This document shows, one piece after another, positions 23,837-35,670 of a DNA stretch of 64,000 bases (positions are counted from its first letter, which is position 1; each line of letters opens with the position of its first letter). The position numbers and the translations under genes are program-made. Under the pieces are notes generated by a model. It saw only the letters and a program-made list of their open reading frames with translations. It was not told the DNA's origin and searched no databases. The DNA lies in NCBI RefSeq assembly GCF_030272615.1, contig NC_081409.1:912110340-912174339 (forward strand), in the 5' to 3' direction. Source of the stretch: Cryptomeria japonica. Its lineage: Eukaryota; Streptophyta; Pinopsida; Cupressales; Cupressaceae.

Positions 23837-25866
23837 TTCACTCCTGACCCTACCAAAGGTACAGGAGAGAATTCTTCAAATGAGAGCTTCTTCCCTAAAT
23901 TTGGCTAGAACACTTGATTGCTAGGCCTTGTTTGATACAAAATTCACTCCTTCCCACTATGGAGGAGCATGACCATGAGTTTGGACTTAGAAAGTTGGAG
24001 GAAAAGATGAGAGTTTGAAAATAGCTATTTTGCTCCTCACCCTTCCAAGGTAATTTCTCTAAAAATCTCTCCTACTTCTAACATGGGTTATAATCCTTGA
24101 TTCCATGCCTTGAGTGAATGAAAAATGATCTATCCATGCCTTTGGAGGTGAGTTGCAACCAAGTGAGATGAGAAAAATTGGAGAATTTGAGCTAAGAAGC
24201 AAATTTCGCTCGTGACCCTTCCAAAGGGTCCAGAGCGAAATTCCTCTTTAGGTCCTGTCCTTCCAAAGGTACCTAAGCGAAATTGTCAGGATGTGCTTTT
24301 GATCCAACATTTTGAACTAGGCGCCTCCTTAAGGTGATTTGTTAGCATGTTCTAAGGCCAGGGCAATGTGAGTGAAGGTGAAGTTTGAATGTTTGATTGA
24401 TGTCCGAGACTAATCCTTCAAAATTCGCTCCTGAGCCTTCCAGAGCGAATTTCCTTGGATCTCCTAACTTAGGTCAAAAAGGCTTGCTCCTATGCCTTGA
24501 CTGAATGAGGAATGACCTATTTATGCCTTGTGAGCGTATTCAAACAAGATTGGATGATGAAAATGTTAGGAATTTGACCAAGATGGCCAATTTTGCTCCT
24601 GATCCTTCCAAAGGGTCCAGAGCAAAATCCTTAGAAAGGCCTAATTTCTCACCAAAAGCATTGAGTGGACACCACTTTGAGGGCAAATTGGCTTGAGTAT
24701 GATAAGGTAAGGGTGGAAAAGACAAGACTAAGGCAAGTTGAGTGTGAATAGAGTCTAGAAAAGAAAATTTCGCTCTTGACCCTTCCAAAGGATCCGGAGC
24801 AAAATTCATCTAAGCTCCCGACCCTTCCAAAGGGTCAAGAGCGAAATTCCTAGGACCTATTTTGCCTAATGCACTAAAAGGAACTTGTTTTAAGCTAAAT
24901 CGATGGTGAATTGACTTGACCATGATAAGAGGAGGTTTGATAAGTTAAGTTCAAGGCAAACTAATGATGAATGGAAGATGAATGGCGTCAAAGAAAGAAT
25001 TCTGCTCCTGAACCTTCCAAAGGGTCCAAAGCGAAATTTTCTAAACCTCTATTTGCTCCTTGTTTGGGGTCGAAATCTTGGTTCGTAAGGCATGGTTGAG
25101 AGAAGATTGATGTATACTTGTCTTGAGAAGTGATTTGAAGCAATGGAAATGATGAATTTGAGACTAAAACACAAAAATCGCTCCTGACCCTCTCAAAGGG
25201 TCCAAAGCGAATTTCACTTAAGCTCCTGACCCTTCCAAAGGGTCCAGAGGGAAATTTTCTTAGAAGTCTTGTAACTTGCTCAAACCTTTGAACTAACCTA
25301 TTCCTAGGCATTTTTTAGGGCAAAAGATTTGTTTTTGATGAGAAAAGAATGAGGAATGAAGTTCTATGAAGGAAAATTAAGCAAAATGCCAAATTTCGCT
25401 CTTGACCCTTCCAAAGGGTCCAAAGCGAATTCCTCTTGAGGATATGTTCCTTCCAAAGGTACCCAAGCGAGATCTCTTCTAGGCCTTCCTGGCGGTCAAA
25501 TAAATGATGTCTTCGTGAGAGAGGGATTGAAATGTGAAGATCAATGCAAATTGAAGTAAGAAGAAGGAAGAATTCAACCTAAAGGGAGAAATTTGCTCCT
25601 GACCCTTCCAAAAGGTCCAGAGCGAACTTCTTCAATGGACCTTGTACCTTGCTTTAGCACTTGAATGACCCCATTCCTAAGTAATTTTTGGGAGCAAATG
25701 ACTTGTCTATACCTGGAAGGATCGCAATCATCAAGTCTAATGCCTTGAAGAATGAGTTATGATTAGGGAATTAAGTGAAATTGCTAAATTCGCTCCTGAC
25801 CCTTCTAGAGGGTCCAAAGCGAATTTCATTATAGGTCCTGTCTTTGGAGAGGGTTCAAAGCGAAAT
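23837..25866 (+). repeat. array of twelve hairpin repeats, CGCTC...GAGCG type
   Basis: The core unit has arms TTCGCTCCTGACCC and GGGTCCAGAGCGAA around TTCCAAA, able to form a long hairpin. Units lie near 23837, 23938, 24035, 24201, 24419, 24588, 24766, 24996, 25166, 25393, 25588 and 25786, mostly 170-230 bases apart. Several carry a second half-unit. Many arm changes are G/C to A/T. The spacers are much more diverged than the cores. Confidence 0.85.
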
Positions 25867-26599
25867 TAATTCTAATACCTTCTTGTTGATGATTTAAGGT
25901 AAGAAATGCCATGTTAGAATCAATATATATATCATGTATTCTTAATCACCTTTTGTTTATTCTGCAGGTCAATCAAATCAAGTTGGAGGAAGATCAGGCT
26001 AGGACAAGGGCGACCTCTTCAAGTTTCATCATCATCAAGGACATTTACATGCATGAGAAGGTACCCAGGGTATTGCTAAAATCAAACGACTTCAAGTGTT
26101 AGAACTATCCTCAAAGAGATCACAAGATATCAGAAGAAAGATCTTATAAACATTTCAAGGCAAGATGTGCTACTAGAGAAGGTGACTAGACCATGACTTC
26201 CTATCACCATTATGCAAAATCAAGAGGAGGCTTCATCAAACACAAGAGAGTCGAGGAGAGGTACGCTATTCATCAAATACATCAAGGAAGAATGAGGATC
26301 AACCAAAGTCAGTGCAAGGGTACGTTGAAGAGGCAAATAGTTTCAGAAGAGTTAATCAAAGTTAAGCTTCTCATCGAATATCAAGAGATACAAAGTTCCC
26401 TGACCAAGCACAAACGCAAGACAAGGGGGCATCCCAGTCACTGTTCCTCCAGTCAAATAGGTCCACATCAGCATGTCCAGATTCAATGTACCTGACTCAC
26501 CAATGATGGCACAAACTTTGATGTACCTACCCCTGTTTCCCATTGGTTCTCATGCATTAAATGTAATTTTCTCATTGGCTAAGGGACGTTTGTTGTAAC

Positions 26600-26690
26600 A
26601 AACCCTAATTAGGGTTTTCATCTTGCAATTCTAGCCATTGATTGTAAATCAATCAAAGCCATTGAAATGTAAGGAGCTCTCTATATAAGG
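26600..26690 (+). promoter_or_regulatory. telo-box palindrome and TATA box
   Basis: AAACCCTAATTAGGGTTT at 26600-26617 is a perfect palindrome of two telo-boxes. CTATATAAGG follows at 26681-26690. The arrangement matches the copies at 19820 and 46056 (minus). Confidence 0.65.
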
Positions 26691-27497
26691 CTCTGGCTCT
26701 TCATTTGTAAAGGTTAATAGGGAGTCAATAGTTAATAGTGGTTAGTTGTGAATAAGATAGAAGAATAGAAGCTTAAATAGTAATTAGAATAGAGTAGGAA
26801 GAGAAGGCAAGAAATTGTTGTCGTGGTTGTAAAAAGATTCCATTTTCATTGAAGATATGGTGAAATATGTGGTTTCTTTGTAATGTGCATGGTTTCTTGT
26901 TGAATCTTCATATTAGATGGTAGATAATTAGATTGAATGGAGAAAATTGTTGAATGCACTCATGTGGAATTTGCCTAGTCCATACCACTAGCCTCTTACT
27001 GATTATAAGGGCGCCCTGCGTGGTCAACTAGCATTGAATGAGCTTAATCTCGAATTGTTATGCGTCTATTGTTCATGCATTAACTTGAATGGTGATCAAT
27101 GTCTGGTGATGTAACAATTTGAATATATTCGAAGCATCCCTTAGAAGATTGCACTAAGTTGGTGTTCGATTGTTCAACCTGATGGTGAGACCCAACCTAG
27201 TAGGATTCCACCTAGTCGTTCATCTATCTTCTTACATTCTAGGTCTTAGATTAGACTCTCTAAACCCTGCACCTTTTGGTTACTTCTTTATTATCCGAGT
27301 TAGTAGTTAGGACTCAAGTTCCAACAGATTAAACGCTCAGGCATTCGAATGTAAGTCCCCTTGTGATTCCAGCAAAATCACATCACACCAACAGAGCTTA
27401 TCCACACATAGAGACCCTACATATAAGAACCTTGGAGTTATTTCGACTGATCCATAGACGAATCTTCAGCATTCGAATAACTTTGTTCAAGAGAGGA

Positions 27498-27736
27498 CGG
27501 TTGGCAACTTAGCCAACTGTCAAGTTTATATAATGTATGGATGGAACGTCGGCAAGTTAGTATTGTACTGGTATATTTGAGAATCCAATAAAGATATCAT
27601 TATTCTGCCATAATTGTTCTGTAATTGTTATCTATGCTTTGATATAAGTTAATGTTCTTATTATATGAATTGTTGGTACATGTGGAATATCTTTGTTTAT
27701 CCGTGACTTTACCAACCTCACTGTAAGGACTAAACA
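27498..27736 (+). repeat. 5' LTR of the Tat-like element, second piece, with promoter and poly(A) signal
   Basis: It resumes at CGGTTGGCAACTT and ends ...GTAAGGACTAAACA. It contains a TATA box (TTTATATAATG, 27525-27535) and AATAAA at 27587-27592, which would bracket R. With the first piece and the missing bases it equals the 346-bp 3' LTR. Confidence 0.85.
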
Positions 27737-27752
27737 TTTTGGCACCGTTGCC
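27737..27752 (+). other. primer-binding site, tRNA-Asp-like
   Basis: TTTTGGCACCGTTGCC directly follows the LTR end. It differs by one base from the TGGCGCCGTTGCC core used by Athila and Tat elements (complementary to tRNA-Asp). Confidence 0.7.
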
Positions 27753-27796
27753 TGTACGAACCTGGAGATAACTATGGCTGCAGGCGGAAGGAATTA

Positions 27797-29855
27797 ATGG
27801 GCCGGCCATTCAACCAGCAATTGACTGTCGTAGATAGTGACACACATGAGGAAAGTACTGTGGAAGAGGCACCAGAGGATCAATTGACGATAGACTTGGT
27901 AGAGTTGTGGGATGTGTCGGTCACGCAGTACGTGCAGAGGGACGCTCGGGAGAGAGTCGTCTTTGAAGGCGCGATATGTGGTGAACTCACCGTCAACACT
28001 CCCGTCTTTGTTCTACTCAGAAGTATTCCAAGGTTGCTCGCCAGAAATCTGATTGCACTCCAAGACCGAAGAGAGGAAACTGCACGGGAGCTCCATCGAC
28101 AACAAGTACTCCAAAGGTACGAAGAGCGGAACCGTAGGGAAGAAGAGGCAAGGGATACAAGCCAAAGTCATACCCCCGACACTTAATGCCCTACGGCCAA
28201 ACAAAGACAGACGTACCATTACCACCGAGGGAGTAGACGAGGGAACCGTACGAAGATCCCTCCACATAAAAGAACAGGCCGAGCGGAGACAACAGCTAAG
28301 GGAAATTGCTAACTCAAGGAGCCCTGAGGAACGTAGCAAAAGTCGGAGTGTGAGTCGGAGTCGTAGTCAGGAGAGACAAAGACCGTGTACATGGAAGGAG
28401 TTGGAGGAGGTTGCCAGGAACCTGCCACTTCCAGACGTAGCGGAGGAGGATCTCGCAGACCAGGCCCCACACTCAACGTCGAGTGAAGAAGACTCCAGAG
28501 CCAAGTCGCAGAGCAGTCTATCAAATTATTCTGAACAAGGAGAGGAGGTTGTACGGGATCCACACGAAGAGATTGCCAATATTTTTGAAACGACATTATC
28601 CCGCATCGGGAATTTGTCCTTGAAGGAGGAAACCAAAATAGGAGGTTCAGACCCAAAAACCCCTTGGAAGGAGGGACTATAGGAGAGAGGGTAACCAAAG
28701 CCCTGCGGACAAGGGTCCAACCAGGTCAAACACGTACGGTACCTTCTAGACACATAATACCTTCCAGGCATATAATAACTTCCAAGCGCTACATAAAACC
28801 CTCCAGACGAAAACAATGGCACACACTCCAGAGAAACAGAAGCTTACAAAATTCATGGGTGACAGATCGGAGGATCCCGTATGACATTGTAGGACATGCA
28901 TGACCATTTGGGAGGCAAATAGCCAAGACGACCAAGATTACTGGTTGAAGGCATTTCCGGCCACCCTGCGAGGGATAGCAATTGACTGGCATATGGACCT
29001 GGATGCCCAGTATAAAACATCATGGAACAACCTGAAGAAGGCTTTCCAAGAGGAGTTTAAACTCCTACGGGATGACAATGAAATCGTGGCGGAGATTTAC
29101 AATACCAAGCAGGGAAAAGGTGAAAGTGTGCGGGCCTATAACAGAAGGCTGAGGGAACTGCTCAACAAAATAGATAACCAGTCAGCTGATGGCTTGAAGA
29201 AGAGATGGTTTGTTGAAGGACTCGTACCGTCCCTCAAACGGAAGATGAAGGTGGTCCCTCCACCCTTGTAGGACGAAGCATACAACCGTGCGATGGATAG
29301 AGAGTGAAAATAAGACATCCCGAGGGAAGCGTCGGGTGAGTGATGGCCATAGTACAGATGAAGACAGCGACAGGGAATCTAAGACCGTACAAGCACTCTG
29401 AAGGGATATGATGAGGATGATGAAAGAACTGAAGGCTGACAAAGAAAATAGCAAGGAAAGGAACTATGGCCGATTGTAAGACAAAAGGGCACACTAAGGG
29501 GAGTTGCCCTCGAAACGCCTTCTGTGACATCTGCCAAGTAATGGGACATTCCATCAAGGAATGCCCGTAAAACTTGAAAGAATGGAGCACTCAAGTGCTC
29601 TATGCCCAACCCGACCAAGTCACACCGCCAACGACACCTCTGAAGCCGACAGCAAACTCGGACGCCTCTTTTGGAGGTTACCGAAACAACCGACGAGGTA
29701 ACAACAAGTCCAACAATAACATGCCGAGGAGTAGAATTCAGTATGACGCAAAAGGACGACCCATGATCCAATGCCAAAAATGCAATGAATGGGGTCACTT
29801 TGCGCAGGAATGTCAAAATGGAGATAATGCGAGGAGTTTGCTATGCAAATGGTGA
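27797..29855 (+). pseudogene. gag of the Tat-like element
   Basis: Three stretches can be assigned. The first is an N-terminal charged region with Arg-Ser-rich sequence (27797-28680, frame change near 28180). The second is a gag capsid-type domain at 28900-29271 with the motifs WHMDLD, FQEEF and RAYNRRLREL. The third is a CCHC zinc knuckle at about 29770-29820, C-x2-C-x4-H-x4-C (CQKCNEWGHFAQEC). Stops and frameshifts separate them, so no complete gag is encoded. Gag would coat the element's RNA in virus-like particles. The many GTACG words are typical of this element. Confidence 0.8.
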
Positions 29856-30332
29856 GGTCCGGGAAATCACGAAGACACGGAGTATCCAAAGCAAAAAGGG
29901 GTTAATATGCTGGAGGTAAAGGAACCGGAGGAAGGTGTACTGGCAATCACAAGATTGCAAAGTAAGGAAGCCACGTATCCTGACCCTCACACGGAGAAGG
30001 AAAGACTCTAGGAGGCCAGGGTAGACATTGAACGTGCGATGGCAGAAGAACGAAGGGCCTCGCACCCAGCTGCCAATACTCCACTTTGGTCGAGACCAGA
30101 AAAAACTATCATTAAGCAGATGTTATAGGCCACTATACCCGTACGGGTATCCTACCTCCTACAGACCATGTCGCAGTTGAGGATGGCCTTGACAAATGCA
30201 ACCGGTGACACCGCCGCCGACCAAGAACACCGAACGACGACATAACCACCTAGTACGGCTCCAATGACGGAACCTAGTGTGAATGTCATAGATCCTATGC
30301 TGCTCACCGTAAGCATTGGATAGAAACCTGTT

Positions 30333-30680
30333 GTGGTGGAGATGGAGATAATGGGGCAGAAGCTCACAAACACCATTGTGGATGGCAGGTCTGGAGTCAA
30401 TGTGCTACCGGAAGAAACTTGGAGGGGTCTTGGCAAGCGTACCCTCTGGCCACCAACATTCCACCTCATCGGCGCGGATCAACACAGCATCAAACCCCTC
30501 GGAACTCTCATGGCACAAAAGGTGGTGATCGGGACACAACAATTCCTTCTAGACTTCGTAGTCATTCCACTAGAGAGAAAAGAGTACGATGCCCTCCTCG
30601 GAAGGGGATGGCTGATCATGGCCAGAGCCAATCATAACTGGAAGAAGAATACGCTCTCAATTGAGAGTGAAGGCCATTAG
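30333..30680 (+). pseudogene. aspartic protease region of the Tat-like element
   Basis: The 115-codon open stretch contains the retropepsin active-site region as VDGRSGVNVLPEETW, followed by GADQHSIKPLGTL and a late YDALLGRGWL. The family motif has an Asp-x-Gly-Ser-Gly core; here the third residue is Arg, possibly inactivating. It follows gag and precedes reverse transcriptase. The sequence between the zinc knuckle and this stretch is broken by stops. Confidence 0.78.
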
Positions 30681-31295
30681 TATGTGATTGACTTGAGGAA
30701 CAAGGCCGTTAGTGAAGAGCTTGCGTCGTCTGACTCCGACTCGCATGACTCAAACAGATGGGAGTGGGGTTCCGAAGGACACAAAGGAGGGATGGAACCC
30801 AGCAAGGAAGGAGTGTTGGAATTGGACGGATGCTCTTAGGATGGAACTAGTTCATTGGTCGAACTCTTCCATTGGCAGATGGAGGACTACGAGGTCTTCC
30901 ACCCGAAGTGCCACATGCTGCAAATATGCGAGATTAGAGAATGAAGAGGCGATACGGAAGAGCAGTCATTTCCCCCGGAGTACGGTAGGTACTAGGAAGG
31001 GATGGCACGGGTGGATGACACACCAGCCCACTGGTTTGAACGAGATAAACCTATAAAATACGAGGAAACGGATGTGAAAAAAATCAATCTAGGCAAGGAC
31101 GAGGACCCGCAAGTGATACTCGTAGGGGATGATTGGAACCCCGTACTGAAGGTGGTGGCCTTCAAGATATTCATGGAGTTCAAGGACGTCTTTGCCTAGA
31201 CCTATAAGGACTTGAAGGGGGTACCTCCGGAACTGTAAATACACCGCATATCCCTCGTACCGAGATCCCAACCCGTACGGAGGAGACCGTACAGA

Positions 31296-33153
31296 ATGAA
31301 CAAGAACTATGCATCCAAGGTGAATGAGGAATTCAACAAAATGTTGGAGGCTAGGATCATATTTAAGGAGGAGACAATTGACTGGGTTCCCCCAATAGTC
31401 ATTTCTCTCAAGAAGGAGGCTAACCAGATAAGGATATGCATAGACTTCAGGTACCTAAACGCAGTAACAATCAAAGATCCATTTCCAATCCCATTCACGG
31501 ACAGCATCTTGGAAGAAGTAGCTGGGCATGAGATATACACATTTCTGGATGGGTTATCGGGATACAATTAGATAAGTATTGTGGAAGAAGATAAGCTAAA
31601 GACTACATTTGTGGTGGAAGAGGGGGTGTACACCTACAATTGCATGCCCTTCGGGCTATGTAATGCACCGGCAACCTTCCAAAGAAGAATTTTGCACATC
31701 TTTGACAAAATCTCCGTAGGGAACTTCAGGGCGTTCTTGGATGACTAGTCTATTTTCAGTGATCAGGACACTCATCTGAAGGCACTCGCAGAATGTATGG
31801 AGAGGTGTTGGAAAGCTAGGCTAGCTCTTAACCAAAGTTGCATGGACACGGATACGGTAACGGGTACGGATACAACTATTTTTTTAGACCCCCAATATGG
31901 ATATGGCTAGATATGTCATTCATAAAAAACACACACACATATATTTAACACAATTTTCTAATTTATTCGAGGAGATTTTCATTACTTCAAAAGCAATATA
32001 GATACATAATTGCTACATAAATAATGATAAGTTGATTTGACATTTTACAATATGCAAAAATAGTAGAGTTGCATTGGAAGTTAACCCAAAAAATGGGTCA
32101 CTGAAATAGATTCATTTGTCTTTCTCATTTGGTGTAGGTTTTGTTAATATCATTTTTTTTTCAAAAAATGCATGAATGAAGTTTTTTAAAATTAAATTTA
32201 GGAAGATTTATGTCAAATTTTTAAAAAAATCAAATCACGTTAGTATCTAGCTTGGTTGGAAATCAAGGATTTTTGGGCATGCGTGGTTACAATATTCGAC
32301 GTGTATCTGGGCCGTATCGGATACGTATCCATTTCAGAAATGGGAACGGATACGGGGATATGCGTTCCCAGGGAGGGACAAAGGAGTTTCTGGCAACTCT
32401 TCTCTTAACCCAAAGAAGTGTAGGTTTATGGTACCGCAGGGAAAGCTCCTTGGCCACATTGTTTGTAAAGGACTAAAGACAGACCCAAACAAGATAGGGG
32501 TGATCATCAATATGGAGAATCCGATGAATGTAACAGGGGTGAAGTCATTTTTATGCCATGTTGGCTACTACTGGAGATTCATCAAAGGCTTTGCACAAGT
32601 CTCCTGGCCCCTAGACAAGCTGACAACGAAGGGAGAGTCGTTCATATGGGGTACGGAGCAGGAAGGAGCCTTCAAGGAACTGAAGGATCGGCTAGTGAGT
32701 GCACCGATCCTGGTGAACCCGGATTGGAATAAAGAGTTTCACGTACACGTTGATGCCTCCAACTTTGCCATTGGTGCTACCCTCGCGCGGTTGCAAGGAC
32801 TGGATCACCCCGTTTTTTTCGCCAGCCGACTTTTGTCAAAGGCCGAACGGAACTACAGCACAACAGAGAGGGAGGCACTCGAGATGGTGTACGCAATACA
32901 AAAGTTTCGCCACTACCTGGTGGCTACTTCGTTCACGTTTTACGTGGACCATCAGGCACTAATGTACTTGGTAAATAAATCGATCATCCAAGGTCGGGTA
33001 AGTAGATGGTTGCTGCTCTTACAAGAATTCACCTTCACCATTATTGTGCGGCCAGGGAAGCCCCATGTGATAACCACTCAACTGTCAAGGATCAGGTCAG
33101 GAGAGCTGGTCAAAGGGGTGAACAAGGACTTTCTGGATGCACACTGGTTCTAG
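31296..33153 (+). pseudogene. reverse transcriptase and RNase H of the Tat-like element, interrupted
   Basis: Reverse transcriptase begins about 31296 (IRICIDFRYLNAVT at about 31431-31472, CMPFGLCNAPATFQ at about 31640). The catalytic motif is present as FLDD at 31734-31745 but is followed at once by TAG (31746-31748). Another stop lies after GYN (31569-31571). A 564-base retroposon interrupts the frame at 31838..32401. The connection domain and RNase H resume at 32416-33153 with VDASNFAIGATL, FASRLLSKAERNYSTTEREAL and the histidine-region YVDHQAL. The RNase H stretch is open, but the domain cannot be expressed as one protein. Confidence 0.88.
31838..32401 (+). mobile_element. retroposon-like insertion with 13-bp target duplication
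   Basis: CTCTTAACCAAAG (31825-31837) is repeated as CTCTTAACCCAAAG at 32402-32415, one extra base apart, flanking about 564 bases. Duplications this long and variable point to a target-primed retroposon (SINE- or LINE-derived) rather than an LTR element. Both ends are rich in GGATACGG and its complement (31845-31885 and 32305-32360), so they are partly inverted; the middle is AT-rich. It has no ORF. It splits the Tat-like reverse transcriptase just after WKARLALN. The strand is uncertain. Confidence 0.7.
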
Positions 33154-33222
33154 ATCGCAGTAGTACCATCCTGGTACGAGAAAATCGGCCAATACCTCTC
33201 TACTTCTACATTCCCAAAAGAG

Positions 33223-34180
33223 ATGCCTCTGGGCGAACGACAGAAGTTGGCACTGAAGAGCAAGACTTTCCAACTGATCAATGGCCTGTTGTATAAAATG
33301 GGACCTGATCAAATCCTGAGAAGATGTGTCATGGAGGAGGAAATTCCCAGTGTCTTGAAGGAAGCACACGACGAGTTAGCAGGAGGACACATGGGACCGG
33401 ATGCAACTGCGCCGAAAGTACTTCTAGCCGCTTTATGGTGGCCAACTCTACACACTGACGCTCGGTAGTGGGTGGTTAGGTGTGACACTTGCCAACATGC
33501 AGGGAAACCACTCAAGCGGGACTTCATGCCCCTCTTTCCCTCTCAGTTGCAAGAGCTATTTGAAGGATGGGGTCTGGACTTTGTGGGACCCTTGAAGCCA
33601 AGCAGTATGCATAGGTACAAATATATTGTAGTGGCTACAGAATACCTCACTAAATGGGCAGAAGCGAGAGCCCTACCAGATAACACGACTCTAAGTACGG
33701 AACAGTTCCTGTATGAACAGATCGTCACTAGGTACGGGATACCCCTTAAAATCACGTGATCGGGCAATGCATTTTGTCAACCAAGTAATCTGTACCATGA
33801 TCGTGGAGTTCAAAATCTTTCACAATCTCTCTAGCCCGTACTACCCCCGAGCGAACAGACAAGCAGAAGCAACCAACAAGGTATTGGTGTCAATAATTTA
33901 TAAGTCATGCGGGGTGGAGTAGGAGGATTGGGAAGAAAGGCTACTAGCGGTGTTGTGGGCTTACCGCACGACCTACAAGGTCACTATAGGGCATACCCCG
34001 TTTCAGCTCATGTACGGACATGAGGCAGTGGTACCTACCGACTACATCGTACCAAGCCTGCGGGTGGCGGTGGATAATAGACTCGGTGATGAAGAGAGCT
34101 TGAATGCAAGGCTGGACAGCCTGGTGAAATTGGACGAACTGAGGGTAATGGCACAATGGGTAACGGAGGTAGCGCAACGA
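33223..34180 (+). pseudogene. integrase of the Tat-like element, N-terminal and core part
   Basis: The HHCC zinc-binding region (AHDELAGGH ... CDTCQHAGK at about 33361-33510) is followed by the catalytic core starting GLDFVGPL (first acidic residue, about 33571). A TAG at 33466-33468 breaks the zinc domain. A one-base frameshift near 33758 separates LPDNTT from the block containing SSPYYPRAN (about 33825), and more stops follow. The frame resumes with LWAYRTTYK and FQLMYGHEAVVP (33950-34180) and is cut at 34180 by the chromovirus. Confidence 0.88.
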
Positions 34181-35531
34181 TGTGATGTCCCCTTCTAGTT
34201 GACATCTGTCAGCTAAGTAGATTAGCCTATCACTGACCCTCGTAGGCTGATGAGGTTGGTTAGAGGGTCTCCCGGAGATTGATTCTTCATCTTCAAAGTG
34301 AGCATTATAGGACTGGCTTTCATTTGAGGTCTCCAGGACTCCGTTTGAGACACTTTCTATTTTTAGCAGTACTGCTATTTTTAGCTAGTGGGTTGGGCAG
34401 TGGCAGAGTATGGCTTGGCAGTCTCCAGTTCTGACGACAGGCAATTCCGATGGATACTTAGAGAGATATTAATATTTAATTACTTTAATTAAATATTAAA
34501 TGGCAAACTTTAATGTTTTAATATTTTAAAGTCACTTTAAGTTATTAAGTTATAACTTAAGTGAGGGTCTATTTCTCATTGGATGGGGCCACTTTTATAT
34601 TAAACTAAAAAGAGAATTATTTTTGAAGCTTCAATAGTCAAAAATAAATATTAAAAAGTTAAAACATCTTTTAATGCCAAATCGTACTTTTCTTGGGAAT
34701 AGCGCCAAACCCTAAAGGGAAGAGATAAAAGAAGTTTTTAGGTCTTCTTTTTATTATGTAGATTTGATATTGAGTTTTCTCTGAGGAGACTTTGGCTTGA
34801 GAGTTTCAGCAGGGGTTTCTTCCTGCAGATGATCTGAGAGTATCGGTACAGGGAAACGGTGTATTTCTGTGCAACAGCATTAGAGATTGTGAAATATCAG
34901 TTGATTTTGCTTTCAGTTGGTTTTATCTAGGAACCAAGATTGGGCAGATTAGAAAGGGTTTTATTCATTTTATGCAAAGGATTGATTGCAGCCACAGAGT
35001 CAGAACAGAGGCAGAATTAAGTGTGTCTACAGCAGGGGTTTTTGTCCATGTACAGCCTACAGATCTGTCGTACCTTCCTTCCTTGAAAGGGTACGATTTT
35101 GTTGTTGGAGTCCAAAAATTCTGAAATAAATCCTAAAGGAGACGCCTACCTGGTAGCTTCAGTTGAGCTACTAAACTCACCATTCCGAGTAGTTTGGACT
35201 GATAAATAATCTTGCTATCATTATTTACTACTGTACGGCAGCAAGGACAAATAAGGGGTTTCATAAATTTGAGGTATTTGACAATAAATCTTCCTGGTCT
35301 TGTCTGATTTCTTTATTGAAGGTGTTTATGCAAATTGGATGTAATAAGGGTTTGATAATCCTAATTTTATGAAGTTCAATTAATTTCCAACTCTTTCCAA
35401 TGTTGCTTTTTCCATACTATTTGTTCAAAACTAGCTTTGTTGTTAGAAATTGCAAAATACAAAACATAAAACGCAACAAGTTCAACTAAACCTCCGTTGT
35501 CTGAGTTGAGAACCCTTGGTAGGTTCTTACA
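34181..35531 (+). repeat. 5' LTR of the chromovirus
   Basis: The 1,351-bp LTR starts TGTGATGTCCCC and ends GGTTCTTACA. It contains an AT-rich palindromic stretch (about 34465-34560) and a candidate TATA sequence, AGAGATAAAAG, near 34720 just after AAACCCTAAAGG (a telo-box). Confidence 0.93.
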
Positions 35532-35532
35532 G

Positions 35533-35544
35533 TGGTATCAGAGC
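35533..35544 (+). other. primer-binding site, tRNA-iMet
   Basis: TGGTATCAGAGC lies one base after the LTR end and is the standard plant primer site complementary to initiator tRNA-Met. Confidence 0.9.
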
Positions 35545-35670
35545 TAAATCTTGCCATCCTAAGGGTTTAGAAGTTACATGTAGTCACAGGAAGCGGGTTC
35601 ACACAGGTATTACACACGCAGAAGAGCCCTCCTTGAAGGAGAATAGAGTCTTAACAGGCAATCAGACACT

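Larger units (their letters stand above)
23326..27497 (+). mobile_element. giant TG...CA element without the long ORF, 3' end deleted
   Basis: It starts TGTTGTGACGTATTC with the hairpin CCCCATTGCAAATGGGG at 23349-23365. Then come a 2-kb array of hairpin repeats, about 700 bases of spacer, the telo-box palindrome (26600), a TATA box (26681) and the tail motif (27352-27388). No long-ORF homology was found between array and promoter. It sits in the 5' LTR of the Tat-like element. The terminal 50 or so bases that sister copies have after CAAGAGAGGA are absent, and so are 12-14 bases of target LTR, so a deletion removed the right junction and any duplication. Confidence 0.75.

Noticed and set aside
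27797-29855. Host SR-protein gene, because of the Arg-Ser-rich stretch near 28320-28380
   Set aside because: It lies in order between a retrotransposon primer site and a capsid-type domain, so it is the N-terminal part of gag.
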